Part shown: in pieces, positions 50,976 to 61,015 of the stretch
Numbering within the stretch: position 1 is the stretch's first letter
Layout: the number at the start of each line of letters is the position of its first letter
NCBI GenBank assembly: GCA_964628685.1
Contig: CAZVNM010000002.1
Span: 537,756-601,755, forward strand
DNA: 64,000 nucleotides
Reading direction: 5' to 3'
Source of the DNA: CALMEC01 sp964628685
Lineage (GTDB): Bacteria > Actinomycetota > Thermoleophilia > Miltoncostaeales > Miltoncostaeaceae
Notes under the pieces: model-generated
Told to the model about the DNA's origin: nothing
Database searches by the model: none
The model's input: only the letters and a program-made list of their open reading frames with translations
Program-made: the position numbers and the translations under genes

Positions 50976-52378
50976 ATGGCGATAAACACTGAGGTCGTTC
51001 CACTCGAGCAGAACCGCGTCCGCATCCAGGTGGCGGTCCCCAAGGACGAGGTCGACAGGAAGGTCGACCGGACGCTCCGCAGACTGGGACGCGAGGTGCG
51101 CATCCCGGGCTTTCGGCCGGGCAAGGCGCCCGCCAGGGTCGTGATGCAGCGCTTCGGGCGCGAGACCGTGGTGGAGGAGACGCTCCGCGACGCGCTGGGC
51201 GAGTGGTACGCGCAGGCGGTCGCGGACGCCGGGATCCGCCCGATCGACGATCCGGACGTCACGATCGACGACGAGCCCGACGACGAGGGCTTCGCGTTCA
51301 GCGCGACGGTCCAGACCCGTCCGAAGGCGGCGCTCGGCACCTATCGCGGCCTCGAGGTCGCCAAGGGTGAGCCGGAGGTGCCGGACAACGCGGTCGACGA
51401 CGAGATCGACCGGCTGCGCGGCCTCGCCGCGACGCTGCAGTCCGTCGACCGGCCGGCCGCGTCGGGCGACTTCGTCACGATCGACTTCGACGGCTCCATC
51501 GACGGTGAGCCCCTCGCAAGCGCCAGCGCGCGCGACTACCTCGTGGAGGTGGGCGGCGAGCGTCTGGTCCCCGCCTTCTCGGACCGCCTGGTCGGCATGG
51601 CGGAGGGCGACACCACGACGTTCCCCATCGACTACGCCGACACCGACGGACGCCCCGAGCTGGCGGGCCAGACGGTCCAGTACACCGTCACCATGAAGGG
51701 CGTCCAGGAGCGGGTGCTGCCCGAGCTGACGGACGACCTGGCCGGCGAGATCAGCGAGCACGACACCGTGGACGAGCTGCGCACGGCCGTCGCCGAGCGC
51801 CTCGAGACCGCGGCGCAGGCCGAGGTGGACGAGCTCTTTCGCCGCATGGTCATCGACGCGGCCGTCAAGGAGGCCACCGTCGAGGTCCCCGAGGTGATGG
51901 TCCGAAACCGCGTCGACGCGATCCTGCACGAGACGTCGCACCGGCTCCCGCAGGGCATGACCCTCGACCAGTACCTGCAGATTTCCGGCACGACGCTCGA
52001 CGGCGCCCGCGCCGACCTCGCACCCGACGCCGAGATGGCGATCCGCCGCGAACTCGTGGTGGAGGCCGTTGCGGAGGCCGAGAACGTGACGGTCACCGAC
52101 GAGGAAGTCGAGGCCCAGGTCCGAACTGATGCAGAGGCGTCCGGACGCGACGCCGACGCGCTCCTCAAGGAGCTCAGGAAGCTGGACGGGTTCGAGACCC
52201 TCCGCGACGACATGGTGATGCGCCGAACTGTGGACCTCCTCATCGAACATGCAACCCCGGTCCCCGTGGCCCTCAAGGAGGCCCGGGATCAGCTGTGGAC
52301 GCCCGAGAAGGACGCCCCCAAGCCGCCCACCGGCGGACTGTGGACCCCGGACTCTCCGACCAAGGAGCCCTCAGCCCA

Positions 52379-52382
<4 letters not shown>
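50976..52382 (+). CDS. tig: Trigger factor chaperone
   Basis: A 468-residue ribosome-bound chaperone and prolyl isomerase. The ribosome-binding signature is IPGFRPGKAPARVVMQRFG (about residues 44-62), the FKBP-type PPIase domain lies around 155-245 (SGDFVTIDFDGSIDGEPL) and the C-terminal substrate arms follow. It is a little longer than many trigger factors owing to a Pro-rich tail (TPEKDAPKPPTGGLWTPD). The ATG lies 8 nt after tRNA-Leu. Its stop overlaps the clpP start (ATGA), the standard tig-clpP-clpX order. Confidence 0.97.
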
Positions 52383-52963
<581 letters not shown>

Positions 52964-52990
52964 CCCGACCACCCCGAGGCGAGCCACCAC

Positions 52991-54274
52991 ATGGGACGAC
53001 CCACCGACTCCACCGAGCAGCTTCTGTGCAGCTTCTGCGGCAAGTCGCAGCGGCAGGTCAAGAAGCTGATCGCCGGACCCGGCGTGTACATCTGCGACGA
53101 GTGCATCGACCTCTGCAACGAGATCATCGACGAGGAGCTCGTCACCCCGGCCTCGTTCGACGCGGAGAGCCTGCCGAAGCCGCGTGAGATCTGGTCGGTG
53201 CTGAACGACTACGTGGTGGGACAGGAGGAGGCCAAGCGCACGCTGGCCGTCGCCGTCTACAACCACTACAAGCGCGTGCACATGATGGCGTCGGGCGACG
53301 CCGACATCGAGCTCCAGAAGAGCAACATCCTCATGCTGGGCCCCACCGGCTGCGGCAAGACGCTCCTGGCCCAGACGCTCGCGCGCATCCTCAACGTGCC
53401 GTTCGCGATCGCCGACGCCACGGCGCTCACCGAGGCCGGCTACGTGGGCGAGGACGTCGAGAACATCCTCCTCAAGCTCATCCAGGCCGCCGACTTCGAC
53501 GTCAAGCGCGCCGAGACGGGGATCATCTACATCGACGAGGTCGACAAGATCGCGCGCAAGGCGGACAACCCGTCCATCACGCGCGACGTGTCGGGCGAGG
53601 GCGTGCAGCAGGCGCTCTTGAAGATCCTGGAGGGCACCGTCGCGTCGGTGCCGCCGCAGGGCGGGCGCAAGCACCCGCACCAGGAGTTCCTCAGCATCGA
53701 CACGACGAACATCCTGTTCATCTGCGGCGGTGCGTTCGGCAGCCTCGACAAGATCATCGAGCGCCGCATCGGCAACAAGGGCGTGGGGTTCACCGCCGAC
53801 CAGCGAAGCCGCGCGGAGCGCGACGTCCACGACCTGTTCAGCCGGGTGCTGCCCGAGGACCTCACCAACTTCGGCCTCATCCCCGAGTTCATCGGTCGTC
53901 TGCCCGTCGTGACGGCGGTGCACCAGCTGACCGACGGCGACCTCATCGAGATCCTCACCGAGCCGAAGAACGCCCTCACCCGCCAGTACAAGCGCTTCTT
54001 CTCGTTCGACAACGTCGACCTGGTCTTCTCGGAGGACTCGCTGTCGGCCATCTCCCGGCGCGCGCTCGAGCGCGAGACCGGCGCCCGCGGCCTGCGGTCC
54101 ATCATCGAGACCGCGCTCAACGACGTCATGTTCGAGCTGCCGTCCCGGGACGACGTGCGCAAATGCGTGGTCACGCGCGAGACCATCGAGAAGGGGCTTC
54201 CGCCGACGCTCGTCACCGCCGCGAGCGGTGGACAGGAGGAGCCCCCGGCGGCCGCGGCGGCCACCGGCAGCTGA
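52991..54274 (+). CDS. clpX: ClpX AAA+ unfoldase
   Basis: A 427-residue ATPase that unfolds substrates for ClpP. The N-terminal zinc finger has Cys13, Cys16, Cys35 and Cys38 (LLCSFCGKSQ, YICDECIDLC). Walker A is GPTGCGKTLLAQTLA, Walker B is IIYIDEVDKIARK, the pore loop is near GYVGEDVEN and the ClpP-binding loop is in the IGFG-like region. The tail (QEEPPAAAAATGS) is low-complexity. It completes the tig-clpP-clpX cluster. Confidence 0.98.
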   Translation: MGRPTDSTEQLLCSFCGKSQRQVKKLIAGPGVYICDECIDLCNEIIDEELVTPASFDAESLPKPREIWSVLNDYVVGQEEAKRTLAVAVYNHYKRVHMMASGDADIELQKSNILMLGPTGCGKTLLAQTLARILNVPFAIADATALTEAGYVGEDVENILLKLIQAADFDVKRAETGIIYIDEVDKIARKADNPSITRDVSGEGVQQALLKILEGTVASVPPQGGRKHPHQEFLSIDTTNILFICGGAFGSLDKIIERRIGNKGVGFTADQRSRAERDVHDLFSRVLPEDLTNFGLIPEFIGRLPVVTAVHQLTDGDLIEILTEPKNALTRQYKRFFSFDNVDLVFSEDSLSAISRRALERETGARGLRSIIETALNDVMFELPSRDDVRKCVVTRETIEKGLPPTLVTAASGGQEEPPAAAAATGS

Positions 54275-54310
54275 CCAGCCGACACGCGCCCGCGGCCCGA
54301 GGCCGGGGCG

Positions 54311-54997
54311 TCAGTCGGTCGTGGGGAGGCGGGTGGCGAGTCCGTCCAGGATCAGGTCGAGCCCGTCGGCGAACAGGGCCTCGTCCGGCGACTGCGCGCC
54401 GCCCCCACGGTCCCCGTCCTCGGGCGGGTCGGCGGCCGCCTCGGCGAGGGCGGGTTCGTCCGCCGCGTCGACCAGGCTGAAGCCGATCACGTACCGCACG
54501 ATGGTGCGCTTGGCCGCCATGGCGGTGACGGGGTCGAAGCCCGCGTCGTGCAGCGTGTCCAGGACCTCCTCCGCCGCCTCGATGCCGGACACCCGGGCCG
54601 AGTCGGCGCCCGACGCCAGAAGCGGGAAGGCCTGCGGGTGGGTGCGACCCACCTCGCGGTACACCTGGCCGAAGGCGCGCAGGTGGGCGCGCCAGTCGGC
54701 GAACGGCGCCGACCGCCCCATCCGCTCGGCGAAATCGGTGATGAGCACGCGCCGCACGCCGTCGAGGATCGCCTCCTTGCCGGCCAGGTGCCGGTAGAGC
54801 GCCATCCCCTGGACGCCGAGCGCCTCACCCAGCCGACGGATGGACAGCTGCGCGAGGCCCTGGGCCTCGATGAGATCGAGGGCGGCGAGGACGATCCGCT
54901 CCGCCGAGAGCGGTGTGCGCGAGGCCGATTCGGTGGTCCCGTCATCGTCGTCGCCGGTCGAATGCGTGACCTTCGTGGGTCGTGACATGGTGACCAT
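54311..54997 (-). CDS. TetR-family transcriptional regulator
   Basis: A 228-residue TetR-type repressor: helix-turn-helix LSIRRLGEALGVQGMALYRH followed by LAGKEAILDGV, and a TetR_C-like ligand domain (HLRAFGQVYREVGRTHPQAF, VTAMAAKRTIVRYVIGFSL). A start at 54997 or 54988 is possible. It is divergent from a thiolase gene across 79 nt that hold operator repeats, so it most likely represses that gene and itself in response to an acyl compound or drug. Confidence 0.92.
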   Translation of the reverse strand: MVTMSRPTKVTHSTGDDDDGTTESASRTPLSAERIVLAALDLIEAQGLAQLSIRRLGEALGVQGMALYRHLAGKEAILDGVRRVLITDFAERMGRSAPFADWRAHLRAFGQVYREVGRTHPQAFPLLASGADSARVSGIEAAEEVLDTLHDAGFDPVTAMAAKRTIVRYVIGFSLVDAADEPALAEAAADPPEDGDRGGGAQSPDEALFADGLDLILDGLATRLPTTD

Positions 54998-55017
54998 TTC
55001 TGCTTGACATGGTGACC
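54983..55017. promoter_or_regulatory. Direct repeat operator at the TetR/thiolase divergent promoter
   Basis: TGACATGGTGACC occurs at 54983-54995 and 55005-55017, 22 bp apart (two helical turns). The second copy overlaps the TTGACA -35 element of the thiolase promoter and the first copy overlaps the TetR start, as expected for an autoregulating repressor. Confidence 0.65.
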
Positions 55018-55031
55018 GTCTGGGGTCTAAT
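55004..55031 (+). promoter_or_regulatory. Sigma-70-type promoter for the thiolase gene
   Basis: TTGACA (55004-55009), 16-nt spacer, TCTAAT (55026-55031). This is the best housekeeping promoter visible in the window. Confidence 0.7.
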
Positions 55032-55043
55032 CTTCCACCGGAA

Positions 55044-55058
55044 GTTTACATAGTAAAC
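55044..55058. promoter_or_regulatory. Palindromic TetR-type operator
   Basis: GTTTACATAGTAAAC has perfect 6-bp arms around ATA and sits just downstream of the -10 element, overlapping the expected transcription start. It closely resembles TetR-family operators. Confidence 0.72.
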
Positions 55059-55076
55059 ACGAGTGAGGCAGCCACG

Positions 55077-56306
55077 ATGAAGTACTCGAAGCAAATCAAC
55101 GACGTCGTCATCGTCGGTGCCGCGCGAACGCCGATCGGGTCCTTCCTGGGATCCCTCTCGACCGTACCCGCGACCTCGCTCGGTGCGACGGCGATCAGGG
55201 CCGCGGTTGAGCGCTCCGGCGTCGAGCCCGCCGCCATTCAGGCGGCCAACATCGGATGCGTCATCCACTCCGGCATGAAGCAGGCGCCGGCGCGTCAGGC
55301 GGCCCGCGCGGCGGGCCTCCCCGACAGCGTGCCGACGGTGACGACGCACAAGGTCTGCGGATCGGGTCTGGAGGCGGTCGTGCAGACCGCCCGTGCGATC
55401 GCGTTCGGCGAGATCGACATCGCGGTCGCCGGCGGCATGGAGAACATGTCGCTCATCCCGCACCTCGCGCGAGGCGTGCGCACCGGCCAGAAGTTCGGTG
55501 ACCTCACGCTGGACGACGCGATGTTCCATGACGGGCTGCTCGACCCGGAGACCGGCGCACACATGGGCGAATGGGCCGAGCTCTGCGCCCAGGAGTACGA
55601 GATCTCCCGCGAGGAGCAGGACGCGTACGCGACCGAGAGCTACCGGCGCGCGCTCGAGGCCCAGGAGTCCGGGGCCTTCGCCGACGAGATCGTCCCCGTG
55701 ACGGTCCCCGGTCGCAAGGGCGACACCGTCGTCGACCGCGACGAGGAGCCGGGCCGCAGCGACCCCGCCAGGTTCGCGTCACTCAAGCCGGCATTCGCGA
55801 AGGACGGTACGGTCACCGCCGCCAACGCCTCGTCGATCAACGACGGCGCCGCCGCGGTGGTGCTCATGTCGGCCGAGGAGGCCGACCGTCGCGGCGCGAA
55901 GGTGCTCGGACGGATCACCGGCTGGGGCTACCAGGCCCAGGAGCCCAAGTGGTTCACCACGGCGCCGGCCGGCGCCATCCGCAACGCGGCGGAGCGCGTG
56001 GGGATCGAGGTCGCCGACGTCGACCTCTGGGAGATCAACGAGGCCTTCAGCGTCGTGGCGCTCGCCAACATGCAGATGCTCGACCTGAAGCACGACAGGG
56101 TCAACGTGCTCGGCGGCGCGGTCGGCCTGGGTCACCCGATCGGGTGCTCCGGGACGCGCCTGGTGGTGACGCTCCTCACGGCGATGGAGCGAAACGGCGC
56201 CGCGACCGGCTGCGCCTCGCTGTGCATCGGCGGGGGCGAGGGCATCGCCATGATGATCGACCGGCCCAACGGCCACGTGAACGGGCGGATGAACGGGCAC
56301 GGATGA
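55077..56306 (+). CDS. Acetyl-CoA acetyltransferase (thiolase)
   Basis: A 409-residue thiolase that either cleaves 3-ketoacyl-CoA or condenses two acetyl-CoA. The acylated Cys94 is in VTTHKVCGSGLEAVVQ, with NASSINDGAAAVVLM, WEINEAFSVVALANM and the second catalytic region GLGHPIGCSGTRLVV followed by CIGGGEGIAMMI. A tail NGHVNGRMNGHG rich in Asn, Gly and His extends past the fold. The ATG lies downstream of a strong promoter and TetR operators. Confidence 0.96.
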   Translation: MKYSKQINDVVIVGAARTPIGSFLGSLSTVPATSLGATAIRAAVERSGVEPAAIQAANIGCVIHSGMKQAPARQAARAAGLPDSVPTVTTHKVCGSGLEAVVQTARAIAFGEIDIAVAGGMENMSLIPHLARGVRTGQKFGDLTLDDAMFHDGLLDPETGAHMGEWAELCAQEYEISREEQDAYATESYRRALEAQESGAFADEIVPVTVPGRKGDTVVDRDEEPGRSDPARFASLKPAFAKDGTVTAANASSINDGAAAVVLMSAEEADRRGAKVLGRITGWGYQAQEPKWFTTAPAGAIRNAAERVGIEVADVDLWEINEAFSVVALANMQMLDLKHDRVNVLGGAVGLGHPIGCSGTRLVVTLLTAMERNGAATGCASLCIGGGEGIAMMIDRPNGHVNGRMNGHG

Positions 56307-56312
56307 TCGTCG

Positions 56313-56348
56313 GCGGGGGCGGGTCGCCGACGTGCGACCCGCCCCCGC
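56313..56348 (+). terminator. Strong hairpin terminator after the thiolase gene
   Basis: GCGGGGGCGGGTCG and its exact complement (14 bp, 8-nt loop) begin 7 nt after the thiolase stop. Confidence 0.75.
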
Positions 56349-56445
56349 GGCCGGTCCGGGGGTCAGGGGCGGCGCGGTCGGTGACGCCGTCCGCCGGTGC
56401 GGGTTTCGCTCGGCCGGTGCGGCCGGCGCGTCGGGTCCGCGCTGA

Positions 56446-57039
56446 CTAGGGGTTCGGCGCGTCCGTCCGCACGTACGGGTCCTGCTCGGCGCCGACCGTC
56501 GCAACCGGCGGCCGGCCCACCGCCGACGCCGGCACCACGAACGTCCTGGCCCACAGGTCACCCACCCGCTGGTGCCGGGGGTGGGCGAAGATCATGACCA
56601 GGCCGACGATGCACGCCAGCACGAAGCCGAAGCCCATCGTGAGGACGCCCAGGACGAAGGGCAGCGACCGCACGATCATGCGGCCCACACCCGCGCGCAC
56701 CCCGTCGCCGGTCACGACCCTGATCCCCAGAAGGGCCTTGCCGACGGTCATGCCGGCGAGCCCCTGCACCACGCCCGCGTAGACCAGCCAGAGGAGCGCC
56801 GCGCCCACCAGGTACTGGACGGCCTTCCCGTCCTGCAGCAGATAGCGGGTGTCCTGGACGGTCCCGCAGAAGTGCAGCGCCGACCCGGCCGCCCGGTCGC
56901 AGATGCTCGGCGACGCCGTGACGGGCTGCTCGGTCGGACCGAGGGCGAAGAAGAGCCCCACGGTCGCGGCGGTCATCAACATCGTGTCGACGAGGAACGC
57001 GGCGATCCGGCGAACCGGGATGTTGGTCGGGTCCTGCAT
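56446..57039 (-). CDS. RDD-family integral membrane protein
   Basis: A 197-residue protein with three to four hydrophobic helices: IPVRRIAAFLVDTMLMTAAT (the RDD-type helix), QYLVGAALLWLVYAGVVQG and LPFVLGVLTMGFGFVLACIV, with the conserved loop GMTVGKALLGIRVVTGDG. The ATG at 57039 begins just before the first helix. RDD proteins have been linked to ion exchange and stress tolerance, but function is usually unknown. It is divergent from valS across 107 nt. Confidence 0.85.
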   Translation of the reverse strand: MQDPTNIPVRRIAAFLVDTMLMTAATVGLFFALGPTEQPVTASPSICDRAAGSALHFCGTVQDTRYLLQDGKAVQYLVGAALLWLVYAGVVQGLAGMTVGKALLGIRVVTGDGVRAGVGRMIVRSLPFVLGVLTMGFGFVLACIVGLVMIFAHPRHQRVGDLWARTFVVPASAVGRPPVATVGAEQDPYVRTDAPNP

Positions 57040-57132
57040 CCGGAGCATTCTGCCGGTTCCGCAGGACGGATTCTCGGTGTCCGCGCCGCCGCGACACAGG
57101 GTGGGGACGGGAGCGGGTGGTCGCAGGTCCGC

Positions 57133-57138
57133 TACATT
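57133..57138 (+). promoter_or_regulatory. Candidate -10 hexamer (TACATT) for valS
   Basis: TACATT ends 8 nt before the GTG at 57147, so the valS message is probably leaderless. Confidence 0.4.
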
Positions 57139-57146
57139 GCCCAACC

Positions 57147-59699
57147 GTGACCGACCAGCCCAATCGCTTCGATCCGCACGACGCAGAACCCCGCTGGATG
57201 GCGCGGTGGCTCGAGTCGGGCGAGCTGCGCGGGGATCCCGCCAGCCCGCGCGAGCCGTACGTGATCGCCATTCCGCTTCCCAACGTGACCGGCTCGCTCC
57301 ACATGGGCCACGCGCTCAACAACACCATGCAGGACGTCCTCATCCGCCGTCACCGCATGGCGGGCCGGGAGGCGGAGTGGGTCTGCGGCACCGACCACGC
57401 GGGCATCGCGACCCAGGCCGTCGTCGAGAAGCAGCTGGCCGCCCAGGGGATCCGGCGGCAGGATCTGGGCCGCGAGGCGTTCCTGGAGCGGGTGTGGGAG
57501 TGGAAGCACGACTCCGGCGGGCAGATCATCAACCAGCAGAAGCGGCTGGGATGCACCCTGGACTACTCGCGCGAGCGGTTCACCCTGGACGAGGGCTACG
57601 CCCGCGCCGTCGCGCAGGTCTTCGTCCACCTGTACGAGAAGGGCTGGATCTACCGCGACCGCTACCTGGTCAACTGGGACCCGGGCCTCGGCTCGGCGGT
57701 GTCCGACCTGGAGGTCGAGAACCGCGAGGTCACCGACCGGCTGGTGAGCATCGCCTACCCGCTCTCGGACGGGTCGGGTGAGATCGTCGTCGCGACCGTC
57801 CGGCCGGAGACGATGCTGGGCGACACCGCGGTGGCCGTCAGCCCGCAGGACGAGCGCTACCGCGACCTCATCGGCCGCACGGTCACCCTGCCGCTGGCCG
57901 GTCGCGAGATCCCGATCATCGCCGACGAGCACGTCGACCCGGCCTTCGGCACCGGTGCCCTCAAGGTCACGCCGGCGCACGACCCGAACGACTTCGAGAT
58001 CGCCCGCAGGCACGGCCTGCCCGAGGTGAGCGTCATCGGCGAGGACGGGCGCATGACCGCGCTCGCCGGGGAGCGGTACGCGGGCCTCACCCCGGCCGAC
58101 GCATCCGAGCGGGTCATGGCCGACCTGGCGGCCGCCGGCGCGCTTCGCGGCACGGAGGACTACACCCACCAGGTGCCGTTCTCGCACCGAAGCGGCGAGC
58201 GCATCGAGCCGCTCCTATCGCTGCAGTGGTTCTGTCGCATGGACGAGCTGGCCGCGCCGGCCATCGACGCGGTGCGCGACGGACGCGTCCGGTTCACGCC
58301 GGAGCGCTTCGGGCGCGTCTACCTGGACTGGCTCGAGAACATCCGCCCCTGGTGCGTGTCGCGCCAGCTGTGGTGGGGACACCAGATCCCGGTCTGGTAC
58401 CGCGGCGACGAGACCCACGTGGGCACCGAGGCGCCCGAGGGCGACGGGTGGGAGCGCGACCCGGACGTGCTCGACACCTGGTTCAGCTCGGCCCTGTGGC
58501 CGTTCGCCACCCAGGGATGGCCGGACGAGACGCCCGAGCTCGCACGCTTCTACCCCGGACACGTGCTGGTCACGGGTCGCGACATCATCTTCCTGTGGGT
58601 GGCCCGGATGGTGATGATGGGCCTCGAGTTCATGGGCGACATCCCGTTCGAGGACGTCGTCATCAACCCCATCATCCAGGCGCCGGACGGACGGCGCATG
58701 AGCAAGAGCCTGGGCACCGGCATCGACCCGCTGGACCTCGTGGACGAGCACGGCGCCGACGCGGTGCGCTTCGGCCTGCTGCTCATGGCGAGCACGCAGG
58801 ACGTGCGGTTCAACGAGCAGCGCATCGCCCAGGGCCGTCAGCTGGTGACCAAGATCTGGAACGCCACCCGACTGGTCGTCGAGCGCGGCGGACGTGCCGG
58901 CGGCGACGCCCCGCAGCCCGTCACCCTGGCCGACCGCTGGATGGCATCGCGTCTGCGTCGCACGGTGGAGGACGCGACCACCCAGATCGAGGCGTACGAC
59001 TTCAGCGCGTTCGTCGACACCGTCTACCACGCCATCTTCGACGACTTCTGCGACTGGTACCTGGAGCTCATGAAGGTGGGGGCGGCCACACCGGCCGTCG
59101 CCGGGTACATCTGGGAGGAGCTCCTGGCCCTCGCCAACCCCGTGATGCCGTTCGTGACCGAGGAGTGCCACGCGCGGATGTCGGACGACGGCGGCATGCT
59201 CCTCACCCACGCGCTGCCGTCGGCCCCGTGGGACGAGGACCCCGAGGCCGTCGCCGCCGTGGACCGCCTGATCGGCGTGGTGGGGGCGCTCCGCACGTTC
59301 CGTCAGGAACAGGGGATGAAGCCGCGGCACGCGCTTCGCGTCGACCTGACGGGGCTTCCCGGCGTGCCGGTGGACGAGCTGTGCGCCCTGAGCGCCGTGC
59401 AGGTGACCGACGACACCGGGGACGACCCGCACCAGATCCCGGTGCAGGGGGGACGCCTGCTCGTCGCCCGCGAGGTGAGCACCGTCGACCCGGACGCCGA
59501 GCGGGCGCGCATCACCCGCGCCATCGACGACGCGCGCGCCGAGCTCGCGCGGGCCGAGAAGCAGCTCGGCAACCCGAAGTTCGTCGAGCGCGCCCCCGCC
59601 CACCTGGTCGACGCGGAGCGGGCGAAGCTCGCCGAGCACACGGACGCGGTGCGGGCGCTGGAGGCGGAGCTCGCCCGACTGCCGGCCCCGCCCCCGTGA
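57147..59699 (+). CDS. valS: Valyl-tRNA synthetase
   Basis: An 850-residue class I aminoacyl-tRNA synthetase charging tRNA-Val. The HIGH motif is in LPNVTGSLHMGHALNN, the editing domain includes ETMLGDTAVAV and the KMSKS loop is DGRRMSKSLGTG. A C-terminal coiled coil (ITRAIDDARAELARAEKQLG, AEHTDAVRALEAELARL) is the usual tRNA-binding arm. The GTG at 57147 gives the conserved N-terminus. Its stop overlaps the folC start as GTGA. Confidence 0.98.
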   Translation: MTDQPNRFDPHDAEPRWMARWLESGELRGDPASPREPYVIAIPLPNVTGSLHMGHALNNTMQDVLIRRHRMAGREAEWVCGTDHAGIATQAVVEKQLAAQGIRRQDLGREAFLERVWEWKHDSGGQIINQQKRLGCTLDYSRERFTLDEGYARAVAQVFVHLYEKGWIYRDRYLVNWDPGLGSAVSDLEVENREVTDRLVSIAYPLSDGSGEIVVATVRPETMLGDTAVAVSPQDERYRDLIGRTVTLPLAGREIPIIADEHVDPAFGTGALKVTPAHDPNDFEIARRHGLPEVSVIGEDGRMTALAGERYAGLTPADASERVMADLAAAGALRGTEDYTHQVPFSHRSGERIEPLLSLQWFCRMDELAAPAIDAVRDGRVRFTPERFGRVYLDWLENIRPWCVSRQLWWGHQIPVWYRGDETHVGTEAPEGDGWERDPDVLDTWFSSALWPFATQGWPDETPELARFYPGHVLVTGRDIIFLWVARMVMMGLEFMGDIPFEDVVINPIIQAPDGRRMSKSLGTGIDPLDLVDEHGADAVRFGLLLMASTQDVRFNEQRIAQGRQLVTKIWNATRLVVERGGRAGGDAPQPVTLADRWMASRLRRTVEDATTQIEAYDFSAFVDTVYHAIFDDFCDWYLELMKVGAATPAVAGYIWEELLALANPVMPFVTEECHARMSDDGGMLLTHALPSAPWDEDPEAVAAVDRLIGVVGALRTFRQEQGMKPRHALRVDLTGLPGVPVDELCALSAVQVTDDTGDDPHQIPVQGGRLLVAREVSTVDPDAERARITRAIDDARAELARAEKQLGNPKFVERAPAHLVDAERAKLAEHTDAVRALEAELARLPAPPP

Positions 59700-61012
59700 C
59701 CGGGGACGAGGCGGTCGGCTACATCACCGCGCGCGAGGTGTTCGGCATGCGCTTCGGGCTCGAGCGCATGCACGCGGTGCTGGGGGCGCTCGGCGACCCG
59801 CAGCACGCCGCCCCGGCCGTCCATGTGGTCGGCACCAACGGCAAGTCGTCCACATGCCGGTTCGCGGCGGCGGCGCTGGCCGCGTCGGGACGACGCGTCG
59901 GCACCTACCTCTCGCCGCACGTGAAGCACTGGCGCGAACGCATCCGGATCGACGGGGTGGCCGTCGGCGAGCGGCCCTTCGCCGAGGCGGTGGAGCAGGT
60001 CGCCGCAGCCGCGGCGCCGCTCGAGCGCGGTGATCCGGTCACCCAGTTCGAGGTGCTCACCGCGGCGGCGTTCGTCGTGTTCGCACGCGCCGGCGTGGAG
60101 GCCGTGGTCGTGGAGGCGGGGCTCGGCGGCAGGTGGGACGCCACCAACGTCCTGCGCGACGCCGTGGTCGTCCTGACCAACGTCGCGCTCGAGCACACCG
60201 AGCTCCTGGGGGACACGGTCGCGGCGATCGCGGCCGAGAAGCTCGCCGTCGCCGGTGACGGGTCCGATCGCCTGGTGGTCGGCCGCCTCGAGCCCGGTGC
60301 GGCCGACGACGTGCGCCGTCACTGCGACGAGCGGGGGCTCACCGGCTGGTGGATGGACCGTGACGTCACGCTGACATCGGGTCGCACGGCCGGCAGGGTG
60401 GACGTCGTCACCCCGGCCGGTGCGTCCCCGGGGCTTCGCTGCGGTCCGCGCGGCGACTTCCAGCAGGTGAATCTGGCGGTCGGTCTGGCGGCGGCCGAGC
60501 GACTGGTCGGGGGGCAGATCCCGCTGGCGCCGCTGCGCGCGGCGATGGCGGCCGTGACGATCCCCGGGCGTCTGGAACACGTGGGCGCCGGGCCGGTCAT
60601 CGTCCTGGACGGCGCGCACAACCCCGCCGGCATGCGCGCCCTGGCCAGCTCGCTCGACCCCGCCGCGCACCGGGTGGCGGTCGTGTCGGTGCTGGACGAC
60701 AAGGCGCTCGAGGGGATGCTCGATCCGCTCTCGACGCGCTGCGCGGCGCTGGTCGCCACCCGCTCGTCACATCCACGGGCCCGCGACCCCGCGGCGATCG
60801 CCGCCGCGGCGGCGGGAGGGATCCGCGTCGAGTGCGTCGAAGATCCCCTCGCCGCGATCGGGCGTGCCCGGGAGCTTGCGGGGTCATCCGGTGAGGTGCT
60901 CGTGTGCGGATCACTCCATCTCCTGGCCGACGTCCGTGGCCCGGTGATCGCGAGGTGGGGGGATCCCCCTGGTATGCTCGCCGACGAATCTGCCGGAAGT
61001 GTCCGGATCTGA
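59696..61012 (+). CDS. folC: Folylpolyglutamate/dihydrofolate synthase
   Basis: A 438-residue Mur-ligase-type enzyme adding glutamate to folates. The ATP loop is HVVGTNGKSSTCRFAA, followed by TYLSPHVKHWRERIRIDG, EAGLGGRWDATNVL and the C-terminal LDGAHNPAGMRALASSL. The GTG overlaps the valS stop, a conserved valS-folC pair in many bacteria. Length and motifs are normal. Confidence 0.96.
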   Translation: MTGDEAVGYITAREVFGMRFGLERMHAVLGALGDPQHAAPAVHVVGTNGKSSTCRFAAAALAASGRRVGTYLSPHVKHWRERIRIDGVAVGERPFAEAVEQVAAAAAPLERGDPVTQFEVLTAAAFVVFARAGVEAVVVEAGLGGRWDATNVLRDAVVVLTNVALEHTELLGDTVAAIAAEKLAVAGDGSDRLVVGRLEPGAADDVRRHCDERGLTGWWMDRDVTLTSGRTAGRVDVVTPAGASPGLRCGPRGDFQQVNLAVGLAAAERLVGGQIPLAPLRAAMAAVTIPGRLEHVGAGPVIVLDGAHNPAGMRALASSLDPAAHRVAVVSVLDDKALEGMLDPLSTRCAALVATRSSHPRARDPAAIAAAAAGGIRVECVEDPLAAIGRARELAGSSGEVLVCGSLHLLADVRGPVIARWGDPPGMLADESAGSVRI

Positions 61013-61015
61013 GAG

